The notes under the pieces: generated by a model
Databases searched by the model: none
The model's input: the letters and a program-made list of their open reading frames with translations, nothing else
What the model was told of the DNA's origin: nothing
Program-made: the position numbers and the translations under genes
Shown here: positions 63,186 through 64,000 of the stretch, one piece after another
How the letters are laid out: each line of letters begins with the position of its first letter
How positions within the stretch are numbered: the stretch's first letter is position 1
DNA from: Marchantia polymorpha subsp. ruderalis
Taxonomy: Eukaryota > Streptophyta > Marchantiopsida > Marchantiales > Marchantiaceae
DNA length: 64,000 bases
Direction of reading: 5' to 3'
Assembly (NCBI GenBank): GCA_037833965.1
Contig: AP031358.1
Span: 19,476,001 to 19,540,000, forward strand

Positions 63186-64000
63186 GATTTTGAAGAGGTT
63201 AGAATGCCAATATGCAATCGACAAGCACACGTTGAGACCCTCATGCAATATGTAACTCTGCAAAATTTTCCTCTAATTTGGGTTGAGGAAAGAATATTAT
63301 GAAACAATCAAAACAATATGTCTGCTTTCTTTTCATATGTTGTCTGAGTTTCTTTAGTAGCTGAGTTGAATTTTAAGAGGAAGGGAGTTAACTTAGATGG
63401 GATTGATGTCAAGCTGTAGTACGCTTCACTTCTTACATGTGCTTAACCTGAAATTAGTTACGGTAAACTTTCTCACATAACACATTTTGGGACATTGTCG
63501 CAAGTCTATGACTTTGTTAAGTATGTGATTGCTGATGTCATAAAATTTTGGGATTGCCGTGGCAAACTGTCTGGAGAATGCGAATCATGGACAAGTCGAG
63601 ACTATGACGATCATCTTCACTTTGTTTGTGAAGTTATGGTTTCAAACGGATGGCGCACCGCGAACTATTCTTGCATATCAGTCACTATGAATACTAATGC
63701 ATGAAGTGGATACGAGTCAGCAGTCCATGAGTTGTCCTGGTTAGCACAAGTCCCACAAAAATTTGGCAAGTTTAGCATCTTCACGTCTTTTTGTGGTGTG
63801 ACCTTGTTGTGAGAACGATTAGTTGATAAAACACATTCATGACAGCGATTAGATTAGATCAGATCTACTAAATATATATTGTGTTGCTGTATATGCTTAA
63901 AAGAAGGTCGTCATCTAGTCCGTTTTTTTAGGCCCAACACCGCTGTGTACTTGGTGTGTAATCTACGAGCCACTACAGATAATGTGCTTATATGTGGCAC
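63186..64000. other. 3' flank of Roco gene 2
   Basis: The first 80 bp match the 3' flank of gene 1; beyond that the two diverge. A 69-codon frame at 63495-63704 has no recognisable family. No further Roco copy begins before the window ends. Confidence 0.45.

Noticed and set aside
63495..63704. 69-codon ORF downstream of Roco gene 2
   Set aside because: No family resemblance, not shared with the gene 1 flank, and short enough to occur by chance.

Overview
This window is nuclear DNA of a land plant. It has canonical GT-AG introns of about 80 bp to 3.6 kb, AT-rich gene-poor spacers, retroelement remnants, and plant-specific gene families: a HUA2-like PWWP/CID protein, an atypical SDR of the At5g02240/At2g37660 type with a plastid transit peptide, the first exon of an EXA1-type GYF-domain gene, and plant Roco proteins of the TORNADO1 type. 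The very AT-rich spacers, the divergent HUA2 homologue and the local Roco amplification would fit a bryophyte, perhaps a moss. That placement is an inference and I cannot name a species.

Layout. 1-2.9 kb: spacer with a non-autonomous Mutator-like element that still has its TIRs and a 10-bp target-site duplication. 3.1-6.3 kb (minus): a complete seven-exon NAD(P)-binding SDR gene. 6.5-10.6 kb: AT-rich spacer and two mixed-composition islands with unrecognised or decayed coding-like sequence. 10.6-22 kb: about 11 kb of AT-rich, gene-free DNA with a decayed minus-strand Ty1/copia element and several local tandem duplications. 22.1-22.5 kb (minus): GYF-type first exon without a visible remainder. 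26.5-38.9 kb (plus): a complete ten-exon HUA2-like gene (1757 codons) whose PWWP domain is split by a 3.6-kb intron. 41-64 kb: a segmentally duplicated region with two LRR-Roc-COR genes about 11.4 kb apart, separated by copies of the same promoter-proximal and AT-rich modules.

The most notable locus is the Roco pair. Gene 2 (58266-63185) is intact: LRR, Roc GTPase with readable G1/G3/G4 motifs, COR, coiled coil and a Cys-rich C-terminus, 1470 codons in three exons. Gene 1 (46887-50899) has the same architecture up to the end of COR. It then carries a deletion of about 505 bp relative to gene 2 that removes the coiled coil and shifts the frame. Its Roc domain has also lost the G4 aspartate and the G3 glutamine. 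It is either a pseudogene in formation or a truncated, possibly nucleotide-switch-dead paralogue. Around the pair there are orphan promoter modules, a possible kinase-like fragment, a long near-perfect hairpin and a 105-bp coding-like tandem duplication, all pointing to recurrent duplication and loss.

All exon boundaries below were read by hand from splice consensus, reading-frame phase and family alignment from memory. Functions are from family knowledge and were not tested.
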